DNA of 64,000 nt, from assembly GCA_003024785.1 (NCBI GenBank), contig PUQB01000010.1, positions 375,456 to 439,455 on the forward strand, in the 5' to 3' direction. The position numbers and the translations under genes are program-made. Source of the stretch: Selaginella tamariscina (Eukaryota; Streptophyta; Lycopodiopsida; Selaginellales; Selaginellaceae). Shown piece by piece: positions 11,046 to 24,251 of the stretch; the stretch's first letter is position 1; every line of letters begins with the position of its first letter. The notes beneath the pieces are model-generated. The model did not search any database. It was not told where the DNA came from and saw only the letters and a program-made list of their open reading frames with translations.

Positions 11046-11672
11046 ACACTTATTGTGATGTAATGTACAGCATGTAAAATAATTCTAATATGACACTCGT
11101 CGTGTGTTATGCATGAATCAAGGGCAACAAAATAAATAGGCGTCACCACTAGCACTTGTCAGATCATATATCCTATATTCACGATGTTCTTAATGCTTCA
11201 TAGAGTTACATTCTTTTTATTTTCGAGTCAAATGTACTTTAATTAGTAATTAACATCACCAACCCAACCTTAAAAGTCATTTATAATTTATTGTTTAATC
11301 TTAAGAATCTTAAAATTAATTCATATAGTGTTGATCATATAGATTATTATTGACTTTATCGTTGACTTTCTATAACACATGTCATATGAGATGTCGAATA
11401 CTGTTAATAATAATAGGTGGGTCCGCACCAGCCCGTAAATTTGACAGGCCTAATGTAAAGAAGTTTAAAGGTGTGTCCGCGCACAGCTCTGAAAAAGTTA
11501 ATCATTAACATTAAGAATGTACATTTTTATGGTTGAGTTTATGGGGGAGGAGTCCGTAGGAAAGTCATTTTTTAAGAGAGTGTCCACACCTTCTTTTTTC
11601 CATAAAATTTATCTAAAATTTAAGTTTTTTAAATTTACTAAATTGAAATTCCTTTAAATACAAGTTACTTTA

Positions 11673-13287
11673 TCAATGTTCAAGCCCTTGGCCTGTTTTG
11701 CATACAAACCCACTAACCGCTTCATGAACATCTCTTCCTTGTTTTGTCACTGATGCTTCACCTTCATCCTCTTTATCATCTATAGCTTCCAGGTTTCCAT
11801 GCATCCTTTGTCGCTCCGCTAGCAGTGCAACCACATCTCTGTCCTTAAGATCAATGAACAAGTTATGTAAGATGCAACAACTTGCCCATATGTTCGACAT
11901 CTTCTTCACAGGCATCCACTACTTGTAGTCCAGAAACTTGAATTTCTGCTTTAGTAACCCAAATGCATTCTCCATAATCACTCTAGCCTTCTTGTCTGGG
12001 TGTTGTATTCACTTCACCATCTACAAAAATAATTTTATCAAATGCAATGCAATATAGAAATAAATAACTTGAAATGTACCCTTGTAAGGGGTTAATATGT
12101 GAGGAAGCAACTAGTACCCTTTATCACCAACTAGATAGGGCTTCACCTTTTGACCCAATATAAAAATCTCTGGCTCCTGAAGTGCTTCCCCCAATTTAAT
12201 CTTCTCTTGTAGAGGGGGCCGTTCCTCCATACTCTCATGTCATGAATGCTTCCTGAAATAAAAACATTAAACTTCAATAAAAATAAACTTGAACTTACCT
12301 GGCGAGCCAACATAAATGCTTATAAACCTTTTCCTCGTATCCACAACAGCTTGCATCACCACGGAGTAATATTGTTTCTTATTGAAGTAGTCAAACTCGC
12401 TTCCCTCCGGCTTCACAATTGAAAGGTGAGTGCAGTCAATGGCCCCCACAACATTTGGAAGAGTAGTTTTGGTCAGAGTTTGAAACTCCTTTATTGCTCG
12501 AGCAACCTCCTCTACTGTTGATGGGAACTTCAACATGTACCCAAACACTTTCACAATTATTTTTTAATTGTAACAAATATGAATGCCAATTTATAAAAGG
12601 AATAAAAGAAATATATGTATATAAAAGATAAAGATTTGCACTGCTATGTGAGTTTTATGTGCATAAATGCCACTTTGCTACAGTCCTTTCTCCAGTATGA
12701 AACGCCTGTAGAAGTTTGTAAAGCCAAGGAAACAAGTTTGTATGGAGTTGTGACACTTGCAATTGGCTACACATGTGTCCACAAGAATCTCAAAAAGGTG
12801 GACTTCCCGATCGCATACAACTCGATGATAGTCTTTGTGTCTGTGTTGTGGGTGAGCTTGTGGAGGGTTGCTGCTAAGCGAACTCAGATCGGAATAGCAT
12901 CTTTGTAGTGAGTGTTTTGACGCTGAATGACTGGGCCCAGGTGATGACAAAGGTAGTTGAAGTTCCTCTTTGACATCATAAGCAGGTTGAACACCGTGGA
13001 TCATCATAGTACTCGCACATGTAGATGTCAAACCAGGTGAGGTTCCTCGACTTCACCCACCACGGCCCTTGGTTCACCATCATAACACTTAAAGTAGCAA
13101 TGAGTTGCATAAGATGCAAGTAGGACTGCTTAGCCACTTCCTCTTCCTCATCATGTAGGTCCTCCTTATCTTCGTTCATGAGGTTGTGGAGCATTGTCAC
13201 CACCTGACCTATTTGAGCATTCACCTTTTTTAATTGTTGAAGTAGGTGTATCCCCAGCACCAATAAGAGAATCAACATCAGCTTCAA
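11673..13287 (-). pseudogene. PIF/Harbinger transposase, decayed
   Basis: Pieces on the minus strand appear in family order. WWVKSRNLTWFDIY and SKRNFNYLCHHLGPVIQRQ (about 12890-13070) form the N-terminal region. VVGAIDCTHLSI (about 12430) carries the first catalytic Asp. PYLVGDKGY (about 12125) carries the second. A stretch equivalent to ARVIMENAFGLLKQKF (about 11950) carries the acidic third residue. ASCCILHNLFIDLKD (about 11860) is the C-terminal region of DDE_Tnp_4 proteins. Stops and frame changes separate the pieces, so it is not expressed as one protein, though some gaps could be introns. No terminal inverted repeats were recognised. It lies about 280 bp from the inner end of the left arm. 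Confidence 0.85.
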
Positions 13288-13612
13288 AGGTGATTGCTAT
13301 GAAAATAAATAAGAATTATAACTTTCGAGATAAAATTTAAGCACAATAAAAATTAGATGCACGTTGTAACTAAAGTGGACATGATACCTAAAAATGGGAA
13401 TAACTAATTAATATTTAAGTTTTAATTATTAATTAATATGTAATTAAGCCTTAAATATTAATTAATTAATAAATTAATCCTTCAATAACCTTATTTAGTA
13501 AGGAATATTCCTAAAATATCTTAAAATATTCATATTATTCTTTGTTCTAAAAATAGTTTACAATAATTAAAAAATACTATCAAACATAATTAAAAATGAA
13601 ATCGTTTTCATA
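13288..13612. other. AT-rich intergenic DNA
   Basis: About 325 bp of AT-rich sequence with TTAATTAAT repeats between the Harbinger relic and the FCP1-like remnant. I see no gene or structured signal. Confidence 0.6.
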
Positions 13613-14563
13613 TCAACATGTTAATTTTTTTATAAATACTTTCTTCCTAACCATACAAAGAAATCTTCTCATTTTGTCTAAATCATCACTCTCCGGATTA
13701 ATTGAATCATTCTGATCAATATCTTGATGTTGCTGCCACCACCTAACACTCTCATGAATGCAATTGGGAGTTGCCATCCTTGTTAATACATAAGATGTGA
13801 TAAGACCATGTCTGCATAAAGGCTCATCTAAAAAATAATGTTCCTTAAGAATAATATTGTAAAGTGTTCGGTTGCTATCTTTCATTTTATAAAACTCAAA
13901 ATCACGAGAAAGAAAAGCTTCAGGAAATGTTTGATATGGTGGATACTGCTCACAAAAGTTTTCTAGATTCTTCTTTCTGAGGCACGTATCCAAGTAATTC
14001 ACTAGCTCATTCATGATATTGGTATCAGAATATGAATCGAAAATGATTAAATGAATACAAGCAATGTTTTAGTTGAGCATAGCCTCGTTTACCATTAAGA
14101 TATGTGCGTTCTTCATTATTCTTAAATGATTGATCTCCCCATGAAGCCCAGTTAATCTTTCATTCTTGAAGAAATATAGCTTGCTTTGCTTTCTTATATT
14201 GTGAAATTCGAGAGGTTTATAACATACTTGTTGGTTAAATATCTAATTTTACGAATCACTCTTTTGTAACACTACAATGTTTCTTAAGCAAATTCAGTAG
14301 CGGTGTCAAGTTGTGAATCTGCATGCATGACCAAATCCTCACAAGTGCACCCATCTCTTAAGGTTTTGAAAGAGACGGTTCAACCCTGAACGAAAAATAA
14401 TATCATATCGAAATTTACCATGACAAGGAATGAAATCTCCTTGTTTGATTTCTTTTTTCCTATCCTCGGGCCTTTGTCGATGAAGCAGCACACCATTGAC
14501 ATCCAACAACACAATATGGTCATGGGTAACATGGGGTAGTGTTGCCTCTTGAATACTTTGCAA
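13613..14563 (-). pseudogene. FCP1/NLI-interacting-factor-like phosphatase remnant
   Basis: On the minus strand the N-terminal part (14339-14563) contains HIVLLDVNGVLLHR followed by IIFRSGLNRLFQNLKR, matching the DxNG-type acid motif and following segment of plant CTD small-phosphatase-like proteins (HAD fold). The C-terminal part (13613-14014) contains VNYLDTCL, YPPYQTFPEAF and RDFEFYKM, matching the conserved tail of the same family. Between them, pieces such as WASWGDQS are recognisable but out of frame. The normal Asp at the second motif position is Asn here, as in many plant members. The gene is probably broken, though introns could explain some gaps. Upstream at 14573-14803 an open frame of 76 codons could be an N-terminal extension. 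I do not recognise it. Confidence 0.6.
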
Positions 14564-14803
14564 CTCACTTGTTTACTCCCTTTCACATTTATCTGTTGAC
14601 ACTATATCGTTGCCTATCTCTTTATCATTTAATTGTACATCATCCTTATAAGATTCAAATATTACAAGCGCTGAAAAAATGATTTCGGAACTAAAGTCAA
14701 TAGAAATGGTGATGAAAAAACTAAAGTGGTCCCATGGTAACGATGTTTTGAGCTGCATTATTATCATTTCCTTTATGAACTCTGTCATTCTGACATGTGG
14801 CAC

Positions 14804-15177
14804 AAGAAATTTTTGCCAAACCCCTTTCTTACCTTTTGGTAATGCTGAAAATCCATGTTCTCAACTATTTTATACATTTGCAAAATGATAATTAGCTGAC
14901 CTTATAATTGTCAAGGTATATTATTTACTTTGTTAATGTGTGACCCATATTTAAACTAAAAACTTTATTAATCCTTGAGAATTTATTTTCTGTACAAATA
15001 TAAACGAAATATATAAAAATGCTTTATGTTACACACATTTACAACTATTCGTCACTTTAAAAACTCATTAACAATTCTGAGCGAGGCAAAGAAGGTCTAG
15101 GCCGCTTATGAGATGGTTCATGATCTTCCGTATCTTCTATTGATGTTTCCATGCACACCACATACACACACGCGTAC
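14804..15177. other. Intergenic DNA
   Basis: AT-rich DNA between the FCP1-like remnant and the next exon-like segment, with a short CA run near 15165. Nothing else is recognised. Confidence 0.5.
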
Positions 15178-15331
15178 TAATACACATGTTATTGCAGTGA
15201 GAACGTGGTTTGAGAAGATGTGGTACGGGCGTATGGGTGCGTACGGTGCTCTTGTTATTGGGATACTTCTTGTGTTCTCTGTGATCATGGCCATATCTTG
15301 CTTGAAGATCTATACGTCTTGCCAAGTGTAA
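15178..15331 (+). other. Exon-like segment encoding a membrane-anchored C-terminus
   Basis: The segment follows an acceptor-like TTATTGCAG and reads VRTWFEKMWYGRMGAYG, then a hydrophobic stretch LVIGILLVFSVIMAISC and SCQV before a stop. It looks like the last exon of a single-pass membrane protein, but no upstream exon is recognised and I cannot name a family. It could be a stray exon or chance. Confidence 0.3.
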
Positions 15332-15650
15332 AAACTAATTGTCTTGCGTGTACAAGTATACACCTTACATAAAACAACTACATTGTATATTATACACACA
15401 GGGGCGTACGTGGAGTGACACGCACAATGTGTGTGGGGCTCTTCTCTATTATTTTCATGAATTTTCTTGATGCCGTATGCCAACTCAAACCGATTATAGC
15501 CATATATGAAAAGCATATTCGGAAATATGAAATTATTCCGTGTTTAATTTAATAATTCCATGTGTTGAATTAAATTCACATCCTGTTTATCCATCGATTT
15601 TCTGGCAGTAAATATATGTGTTGGAGTTAAATTTTTCACATAATTTTGAA

Positions 15651-16706
15651 ATGGGAAAGTACCCAACAGGTCCTCAGAGTTGCATTGCTGATCCTTCATG
15701 CAATGTTTTGGTTACCAGTTTAACACAGACAGGTACTATTTTATGTAATATATATGTATATATCTTTTATATATATACAGAATTACACACACATATATAT
15801 TCATTCTTGTAATTAATTTGGCAAGCAACTTTGGGTTCAATTAAGTTAATTATTTTAGTGATTTTATATACATTTAAAGAATATAAATTAAAAAGACTTC
15901 CAGGTTAATTCTTTAAATACATGTTTTTTCTTGGTTTTTAATATTTGTCAATGAATTAAGTTTTAATTAATTATCCTTAATACAAATGGGAGTTGGATTG
16001 TGAGAGCGTTTCGTATATGTGTATATTTTTACATATATATAAATTATATATATATATTGTAATAAGTCTGGTGAGCAACTTTATATGTCAATTAAAATTT
16101 CATTAATATTATTATTATTATATACAGGTCCAGTGGTAGTATATGCATTTTGGGCAATGGTCATAACATGCTGCAGCATTTTCCAACTATATAAATTCTT
16201 CTTATTGAAGAAATCCCCAGTAAAGCCATTAATATTAAACAAAGGAAAGGAATATTCGGTCCAGGATATTCCAGGGGTTAACTTAAAAAACGAGGTTAAC
16301 AAAAATGGCGAGGTGGTTATTATGAATATTGAGGAGGTTAAGGAGTTTAAAATAACTGGTATACGTGGTCGTATTTCGGGGAGTTTTGTTATTTTCTATG
16401 TTGTTTAACGTCATTACATTGGTTACTTATTCATATGTTGGTGTTATTTGATGCTTATAATAAGTGTGAACTTGGGGGTGTTGATAGCCTATGGCTTTTA
16501 TGGGAACTACTGGGTCTTCGGAAGCTACGATTTCAATGGGAAGGTGTTTGTGTGTGTGCGTGCGTGCGTGTGTGTGTGTATGTGAGAGAGAGAGAGAGAG
16601 AACTGAATCGATATATGACATACGCATGACGGATCCATATGGTGTGCACATGCGTATATAAGATACATTCGTGAGATATACATATCATATTTCTATGTAT
16701 GCGTTC

Positions 16707-16740
<34 letters not shown>

Positions 16741-19007
16741 ACAGACAGACAGACATGTATATGTGTGTATATGTACACACACACACACACATGTATATGT
16801 ATATATATGTTTTGCAGATATTTTTCGTGGTATGGTGGTTATCTGCTATATGGTTTACCTTATGGGTAATATTTAAAGGCCGAGTAAGGTACTGGTTTAG
16901 AATGCCTTGCAATCTACAATATGCAAAGGTTGTATACATATGGACACGCGAAAGTGAGCAAATTCTTTCAACAAATGATTTACCACTTGTATATTTTGTT
17001 CGCTATCTGCGGGTAAGTAGTAAGTTTAATAACTAATATTTAAACTTAATTATATTATTATTATTGAATTACTAAATTTTTTATTCAGGTTTACAGTTAG
17101 CTACTTGATAATTAATTATTTTTAATAGTAATGAAAACCATTACATATTATAAAAACTGTGTATGAAACTTACAAAACTTAATATTAATTAAATCCTATT
17201 ATATAGTAAAATAAAACTATTACATAAGTTTGATTAAATATATAATCGTTTTATCTTAAAATTTAATTTCTTAATGTGCAGAACTTTTTATCGACTTTCG
17301 AAGAACTGCAAGGTCACTCGGAGACTGTAAAGATCCTCACCACGAAAAAGTCAGTTTAATTATTAATTATTGAAAATACTTATATAATAAGCATATACAT
17401 TATATTTGTTTGCACATACATACGCATCATATGTACAATATACACATTATGTATGCGTGCGTGTGTGTATATATATTGAATTTTGCAGGGGACAGAGGCA
17501 TTTCTTCTTTCAAGGGCACCGTTTTCTTATTAAGGGAGACACCGTTGTAGATGTCCATTTTAAAGTCGGAGAAACTTATGCAGACTTTTACAATGTATAT
17601 GTGTGTGTGTGTGCGTGTGTGTGTGTGTTAAATATTAATAAATATAAATTATTTTAAGATTTTATATAGGAAGCTGGAGGTGTATCTGAGAAGGAAGCAG
17701 AGACACGTTTAGAGGAACTCGGCTTAAATGAAATACCCTTTAAACCCGAGCCCCTTTACTACACAATATTCGACGAAGCCTTTACCCTTTTCCGTGTTTA
17801 TCAGTTAATCTCGTATATCCTTCAGTTTCGGAGCAGCTATCTATTTGTTGCAGCCCTTATGACCTTTATAGTTTTGCTAAGTGCAGCTATTACGATATAT
17901 AATCGTCGTCGTGGCCAGTTTACCATCGCAAAGGTGTGTGTGTGCGCGCGTGCGTGCGTGCGTGCGTGTGTGTGAGAGAGAGAGAGTATATCTTCATACC
18001 ATACGCACAATGTATACATTCTCTCTTGTGTATGTTTGTTGTTGTGAGTGTGTATAGCGTGCGTGTGTGTAAGAGAGAGAGAGTATATTTTGTGTTTAAC
18101 TGTAGCTATAAAATATAACTGTATACTCTTTTAGCATACCTACATGCATATGTATGTATAATGCATTACAATATATACATGTGTGTGTACTCCTATAGAT
18201 ACCTACATGCACATGCATGTAATAATGCATATCATACGCACACAGTATACACTAGTGATATATGCCGTAGTAAAAAAATGCTACGGATTAATAATTAAAC
18301 TAAATTAATAATTAATAAACTAGTAATTAAATATTTCCTTAGCATTTTTCGACTACGGATTTAATCACTGGTATACACACACTCTGTGTGTGTACATACC
18401 TACATGCATATGTAATATACACACACTACATATATTCAGATTACGGAATATGTGACGGATGTGGAGACACTTAGAAGCGGGCAATGGTTAAGGCTCGATT
18501 CACGTCAGCTTGTCCCTGGTGACGTCATTAAGCTTAAAAGCAACTGGGTTCTTCCATGTGATTTACTTATAATCAAAGGTATTGAACATAGTTTACTATT
18601 AATTAGTATAATGTATATATCTACACGCATGTAGTGCGTGTGTGTGTATTTAATTAATGATTGTTATATGATAATTAAGTTTAAATATGTTTTTACAGGG
18701 TCTTGTGTATGTGATGAAAGTGCATTAACTGGAGAACCAATGCCCGTACAGAAATATGCAGCTCCAAATACAACTGTTTTTATAAACCAGATGGTCTCGG
18801 TTCGAAACACACCCTCTTTTCTGGAACTACAGTTCTCCAAGCCGGTAACCAAACGCAAGACGGCGTACAAGCCATTGTCACAGAAACATGCGTGTGCGTG
18901 TGTGTGTGTGTGAGAGAGAGAGGAGAGATTCATAGCTTAATGTATGTGTATGTGTTATATACTCACATTAATACACTAACTATTATGCTACAAGGTGTGT
19001 ATTTGTA

Positions 19008-19043
<36 letters not shown>

Positions 19044-19297
19044 TTTTCATAGCTTAATATATGTGTCTGTGTTATATACTATTATGTTATATACGTATAT
19101 GTCCATATAATTACACACACGTATATACATAGGAATGTCGACGTCCAAGGGGGAACTTGTTGCAACAATTTTGTATCCACAAAAGCTTATCTTTAAATAC
19201 GATGAAGAGCTTCAAATTGTTACCTTTCTTCTCTTGGTATATGCCATTGTATGCTTCAGTATATCCATCAAAATCCAGGTAATACATACGTGTGTGT

Positions 19298-19338
<41 letters not shown>

Positions 19339-20171
19339 TGTATGTATATAATATGAAAGGGTTTGTATTTATGCAGAATATCAATGGACAGCAAAGTACA
19401 TGGGTAACAAAATGGATCTACTGCATGTTTATCGTTAACCAAATAATGTCACCTTTACTACTATTGCTCTGGAAATTGGACAGCTCCACGCTCTCGAAAG
19501 ATTAAAGGCACGTGTGTGTGTGTGTGAGAGAGAAGAGAGAGGAGAGAGAGAGAGATCTATATGTAGAAATGCTTATGGACAATGTATATGTATACATGTG
19601 TTATATAAATATACTAATGTTTTTAATTGTTTTTTATTTTTATTATTACAGAAGCGTGCAGTGTATTGTTTAAATCCAAAGCGTATTGCAATAGCAGGAA
19701 GATAAGAATATTCTGTTTTGATAAAACTGGGACTTTAACAAAGGAGGGTTTAGACTTCGTTGGGGTTCAGGGTTTAACTAAACCCTCAGATAAACCACCT
19801 TGTTTTGGGCCTGTTTTATCGCTTGAAAATGGAGATTATATAAATATGGAGGTTTTACACGGGCTTGCCACGTGTCATGCGGTAACTAAGTATGGTGAAA
19901 GTCTCGTTGGTAACCAAGTGGAGGTAAATATTAATATTTATTAATGCATAATTAGTTTATTATTTTTATATATTATTAGGTGAAAATGTTCTCAGCCGTT
20001 GGATGGAGGCTAATAGAATCATCAAACGGTGGCCCTGTAGTTGAAGATGGGAAAGATGCAGTTTGAAGATTATAAGAAGGAATGAGTTTGATCAATCAAG
20101 GGCAACTATGAGTGTTATTGTACAAGATAATGCTGGAAATTTTCATATATATGCAAGGTATAGTATAGATA

Positions 20172-20216
<45 letters not shown>

Positions 20217-23157
20217 TATAATATAAAATTATAATTATAATTAATACCACATTCATTAATTTAACATCTTCTACAGTCCCATATTTAAAGTCTATTCATT
20301 AATTACATAATATTCATAATTTGACGCTTTATATGAATTTGACATTAAATTTAATTTTTTTTAATTATATAAGAATATATACAATATCTATATTAGTATT
20401 AATTAAAATTAAGCATTATGTAATATTTATTAATTAAAAAGTGACGTGTCTTTACAGGGTTCTTTTGAGAAAATAAAAGAGTTAAGCAGGGTAGACAGTT
20501 TACCAGAGGAATACATGGAGACATCAAGTCAGCATGCACTGGAAGGTTGTTATGTGCTTGGTTTAAGTTACAGGTATATATATATATATATTATTAATAT
20601 TATTTAATAATTATATATACATTATTATAATAACTCAATTATTAGGTATATCGGTTCCAGTTTGACACTGGATGAAGTTCTAAGTTTACCACGGGATGAA
20701 GTGGAAAAGGAGTTGGAATTTATATGCTTAGTTTTATTCAGAAACGAGCTTAAATCCGATACTTCAGACGCTATTACAACACTTAAGGCTGGCAAGGTCT
20801 CTGTGTGTGTGTCACACACACACACACACACACAACACTTACTTGTTTCCATGTACAGGTACGTCCTGTTATGGTTACAGGGGACAATGCACAATGTGGA
20901 CAATACATTGCAAAGGAGTGTGGTATTATTTCATCACAAGCTAGCGTTCTCTTAGGGGATATCAACAGATACCAGGTATAATATTTAACAATTTATTAGA
21001 AAATAAAATAATTATTAATTATTGACTTAATTAAATTTAAAATACAGAGTGGTTGGTCTCCATTAAATAGTAAAGCGGAAAAAAACGAGCACAATAAGCA
21101 GTGAAGAATTATTAAAGAAAATGGATTTAATTGAAAATGGAAGTTTAGAACTGGCTATAACTGGAAAAGCATTTAATGAGCTTCGAACCTCGGACATAAT
21201 GGATAAATACTCTTATACACACGTATATACGCCAGGTTTACTCCTGCTGACAAGGTAAACTACACACACGCGCACACATACGTATGTACATATGTATACG
21301 TGTATTTTGTAGGAGAAAGTTGTGACAATGCATAGAAACCATGGGTTAATTGTTGGTATGTGTGGAGACGGGGGAAACGACTGTGGAGCATTAAGGGCAG
21401 CTCACGTTGGTATTGCCCTTAGTGCTGCAGAGGCCTCAGTTGTATCTCCATTCACTGCAAAGAATAAAACGGTAAATTTTAAATGGTTTTGGCTAAATAA
21501 TAATTTAAAAAAAATAATATAATATTAATATTAATTTTAATGTTTTTTTTTTTTGTTTAATAAGGTTCAAGCAGTGGTTGATGTGTTACGTGAGGGACGG
21601 GGTGCTCTACATTCTTCGTTTGCGTGTTACAAGTTTTTAATCATATATGGTTTGCAGTTCTCAATTTTTAAACTATGTTGCTGTTGGTAGGCTTATTTAA
21701 TTAACTTAAAAGTATATTAAATTAATAATTACTATAATATTAATTTAATACCAATTAAACTACAGGTATGGTATTATTGCGTGTCAAATGAACTATATAT
21801 TCATAGACGGGTGGCAGTTCTAGGCCTTGGATATGCCATGACACAGAGTGATGCTGGTAGAGGGGATCTTAAGAAGGTATATAATTATTATACATATTTA
21901 ATTTTAATTTATTAATAATTTAATAATTAATTAATTAATTTTACAGATAAGGCCTACTTCTAGTTTGCTTGGACCAATAAACGTAACGTCAGTAACGGGG
22001 TTATGGTTAAGCAACATTACGTTTCTAATGGGAGCAATCTTGTTTATGGAAAACCAAAAGAATACGTGAGATGGCCTGCAGAGTAAGTAATTTATTAATT
22101 ATTATTATTAAATATTAATTAAATGATATTAATATTTATTAAATAATTTGACTTATTTCTACAATTAACCCTTGGGTCAAACTTATATTTTAAAAACATT
22201 AATTAATGTATGCTATTTATATCAAGGTTTCCATTTAGTTGCTTTATCCAATTTAAATATGTAAATTAACTATCCATGGGATATTTATTTAATTTATTAT
22301 TAAATATAAACTGAGTATATACTGCAGATATTCTCATAGTGCAAGCTGGTGGACACTAGGAGACAACTGGGAGGCCACTGTTTTATTCTTTACTATGTAT
22401 TTTCAGTTTATTACTTCCGCTTTTGTCTTCTCTTTTGGATCCAAGTTTCGCAAAAATGTGTTTAACAATTGGATTCTAATGGTTAGTTTAAATCACATTA
22501 ATCAAATATATTATATAATTATTTATTTGATTAAATTATATTATGTAATAATTATTTATTATTTAACTTATATGTTATTCAGCTTTTTATGGAGGCCTGG
22601 TGGTTTACTTTTCTTTACTTCTCTTACTTCCCATAGCAAGTTTATAAGTGTTTGGCATGTCGCCAGCGAGCAGTTCAACAAGCCTAATCCTGTTTCTTCA
22701 GTTTGGGCCTCGTACCAGGTATTACTTAATATTAAATATAAAATAATATTAATATTTTATATAATTATTTCATTGTTATAGTTAATATTAATATTAATAT
22801 TATATTTAGTATTGTGAGTTTCAGGCACATGGTGGTAAGCCGTCTCCAGCGATGCCCTTCATGTTCCGGTTCAAGCTGTGGTTATTGATCCTTGCAAGTT
22901 TATGTGTTAACATTATCTGGCAAAAGGTGTGTGTGTGTGTGTGCGTGTGCGTGCATGCGTGTGCGTGTGAGAGAGAGAGAGAGAGAGAGATGACTTTGAA
23001 GTGGTTTCAGGTCGTTGTGGAGGGTCCAATAGCAAGATTTGTTGCCGGAAAGTATCCGTCGAAGCGGCCCAAGTTACATATAAAACTGTTTTTTTATTTA
23101 TTAATGTATAGTATTTATTTAACTAACGGATTATTGGGTTATTATTATTTATCAGTA

Positions 23158-23191
<34 letters not shown>

Positions 23192-23205
23192 TCATATGTA
23201 AATGA
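15651..23205 (+). CDS. P5B-type ATPase (ATP13A2-like), about 24 exons
   Basis: P5B ATPases are endomembrane pumps; the animal member ATP13A2 exports polyamines from lysosomes. Proposed exons: 15651-15732, 16127-16543, 16818-17012, 17282-17349, 17489-17594, 17670-17935, 18440-18578, 18699-18891, 19133-19278, 19377-19507, 19652-19923, 19980-20157, 20458-20573, 20646-20796, 20859-20974, 21048-21254, 21313-21471, 21565-21686, 21775-21876, 21957-22082, 22328-22481, 22583-22718, 22825-22926 and 23011-23205, about 1290 codons. Motifs are [12 protein letters not shown] (actuator), [15 protein letters not shown] (phosphorylation Asp), [27 protein letters not shown] and [19 protein letters not shown] followed by [12 protein letters not shown], the last diagnostic for P5B over P5A. 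About ten frame breaks, nearly all one base missing next to a short run, plus a stop at 16406-16408, interrupt it. The membrane segment 4 PPALP-like motif lies in a damaged stretch of exon 10. Exon 10 may use a GC donor. Many introns begin with GT microsatellites. Confidence 0.85.
20161..20235 (+). repeat. (TA)n microsatellite in P5B ATPase intron 12
   Basis: A run of TA repeats with small interruptions near the start of the intron following exon 12. Confidence 0.9.
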
Positions 23206-23397
23206 ATAATAAATACGTTGTTATGGATATGTATACATACACACGTAACACACGCGAACAATCCGATCTGATCTAAGATGATATTATATGTCTGACTTGG
23301 ACCTTGTCAAATTTATATTGATTTAATCATTATGACTTTATCTTACTTACTATCCATACACGTCAACACACATGCACACACACACACATCTGATTTT
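23206..23397. other. Intergenic DNA after P5B ATPase
   Basis: AT-rich DNA with CA runs and TACACA motifs. It should contain the 3' untranslated region of the ATPase gene, but no poly-A signal stands out. Confidence 0.4.
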
Positions 23398-23955
23398 TTC
23401 GTCGTACATGATCTTATATGCCTAGCAAAGACTTGATTTAGACTTATTTTTAAAATATATATTGACTCGATCATTTACCGAATTATTTATTTTTTTTAAA
23501 ATTACTTTCACATAAATGTAAATTTACTAGTTTCACAAATAATAATTTTAAACTATTTTTATATAAAAACATATTTGTAAATAATGAAAGATAAAAGTAG
23601 TAGTTTTAAGGAAAAAAATATAAAATTAGCCGTTGTCGGTTTTCGTACGTGATCTTTTATGCCTGGCAAAGACTTGATTTAGACTTAATTTAAAATATAT
23701 ATTGACTTGATCATTTACCGAATTATTTTTTTTAAATTACTTTCACATAAATGTAAATTTACTAGTTTCACAAATATAATAATTTTAAACTATTTTATAT
23801 AAAAACATATTTGTAAATAATGAAAGATAAAAGTATCACATAAATGTAAATTTACTAGTTTCACAAATGTAATAATTTTAAACTATTTTTATATAAAACA
23901 TATTTGTAAATAATGAAAGATAAAAAGTAGTCGTTTTAAGAAAAAATATAAAATT
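23398..23955. repeat. Tandem repeat array of about 245 bp units abutting the tRNA
   Basis: Two long units (about 23398-23641 and 23642-23835) and a partial third (about 23836-23955) share CATGATCTT, GCCTAGCAAAGACTTG, TAAATTTACTAGTTTCAC and TGAAAGATAAAAGTA. The first unit ends GCCGTTGTCGG, which resembles the 3' end of the adjacent tRNA-like gene, so the array seems to have arisen by duplication that clipped the tRNA end. Confidence 0.8.
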
Positions 23956-24027
23956 CGCCACTGTCGGGAATCGAACCCGAATCGTTCGCCTGACAAACGG
24001 CAATACTCACCAGCGTACTACAATGAC
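23956..24027 (-). tRNA. tRNA-Asp(GTC)-like gene, possibly a pseudogene
   Basis: On the minus strand the 72 nt read GTCATTGTAGTACGCTGGTG and end CAGTGGC plus G. The acceptor stem pairs over seven positions with two G-T pairs, the D stem (GTAC/GTAT) is sound, and the T arm TCGGG-TTCGATT-CCCGA is perfect. The loop TTGTCAG gives anticodon GTC. The sequence matches plant tRNA-Asp closely. The anticodon stem GCCGT/GCGAA has two mismatches at its outer end, which argues for decay or an alternative fold. No intron is present. Confidence 0.65.
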
Positions 24028-24251
24028 TTCACGTAATATAACTTTGTGTCCTTCCTTCACTTGGAAGGTGTCCACTAATTAGTTTCGTTTGCGTGGCTAT
24101 TTCGTTAGAATAAACAGATTTGCATGTGCATTAAGTAAACTTGACAAACAGTAAGATAACTATAGCTAACCACTCATTAAAAAAGTTCTCTAAGTAATAT
24201 ATAGATATATACATACATACAAGCATAGAACACACAAGATAGAGAAGAAAA
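24028..24251. other. Upstream region of F-box/kelch gene
   Basis: AT-rich leader and promoter DNA. The start codon context is GAAGAAAAATGGAC. The flank contrasts sharply with the GC-rich coding island that follows. Confidence 0.4.

Larger units (their letters stand above)
1..11397. repeat. Left arm of large inverted duplication
   Basis: Read on the minus strand, this stretch matches 40386-49845 in gene order, exon borders, intergenic sequence and transposon insertion point. The inner edge is the segment CACATGTCATATGAGAT near 11397, whose reverse complement lies at the start of the right arm. The arm runs off the window start inside a copia fossil, so its full length is unknown. Exons look about 98 percent identical by eye between arms, while intergenic DNA and LTRs differ more and carry indels. 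The left arm alone carries an inserted LTR-like element at 900-2645 and extra sequence near 11150-11230. An assembly artefact joining two haplotypes is the main alternative. Confidence 0.9.
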
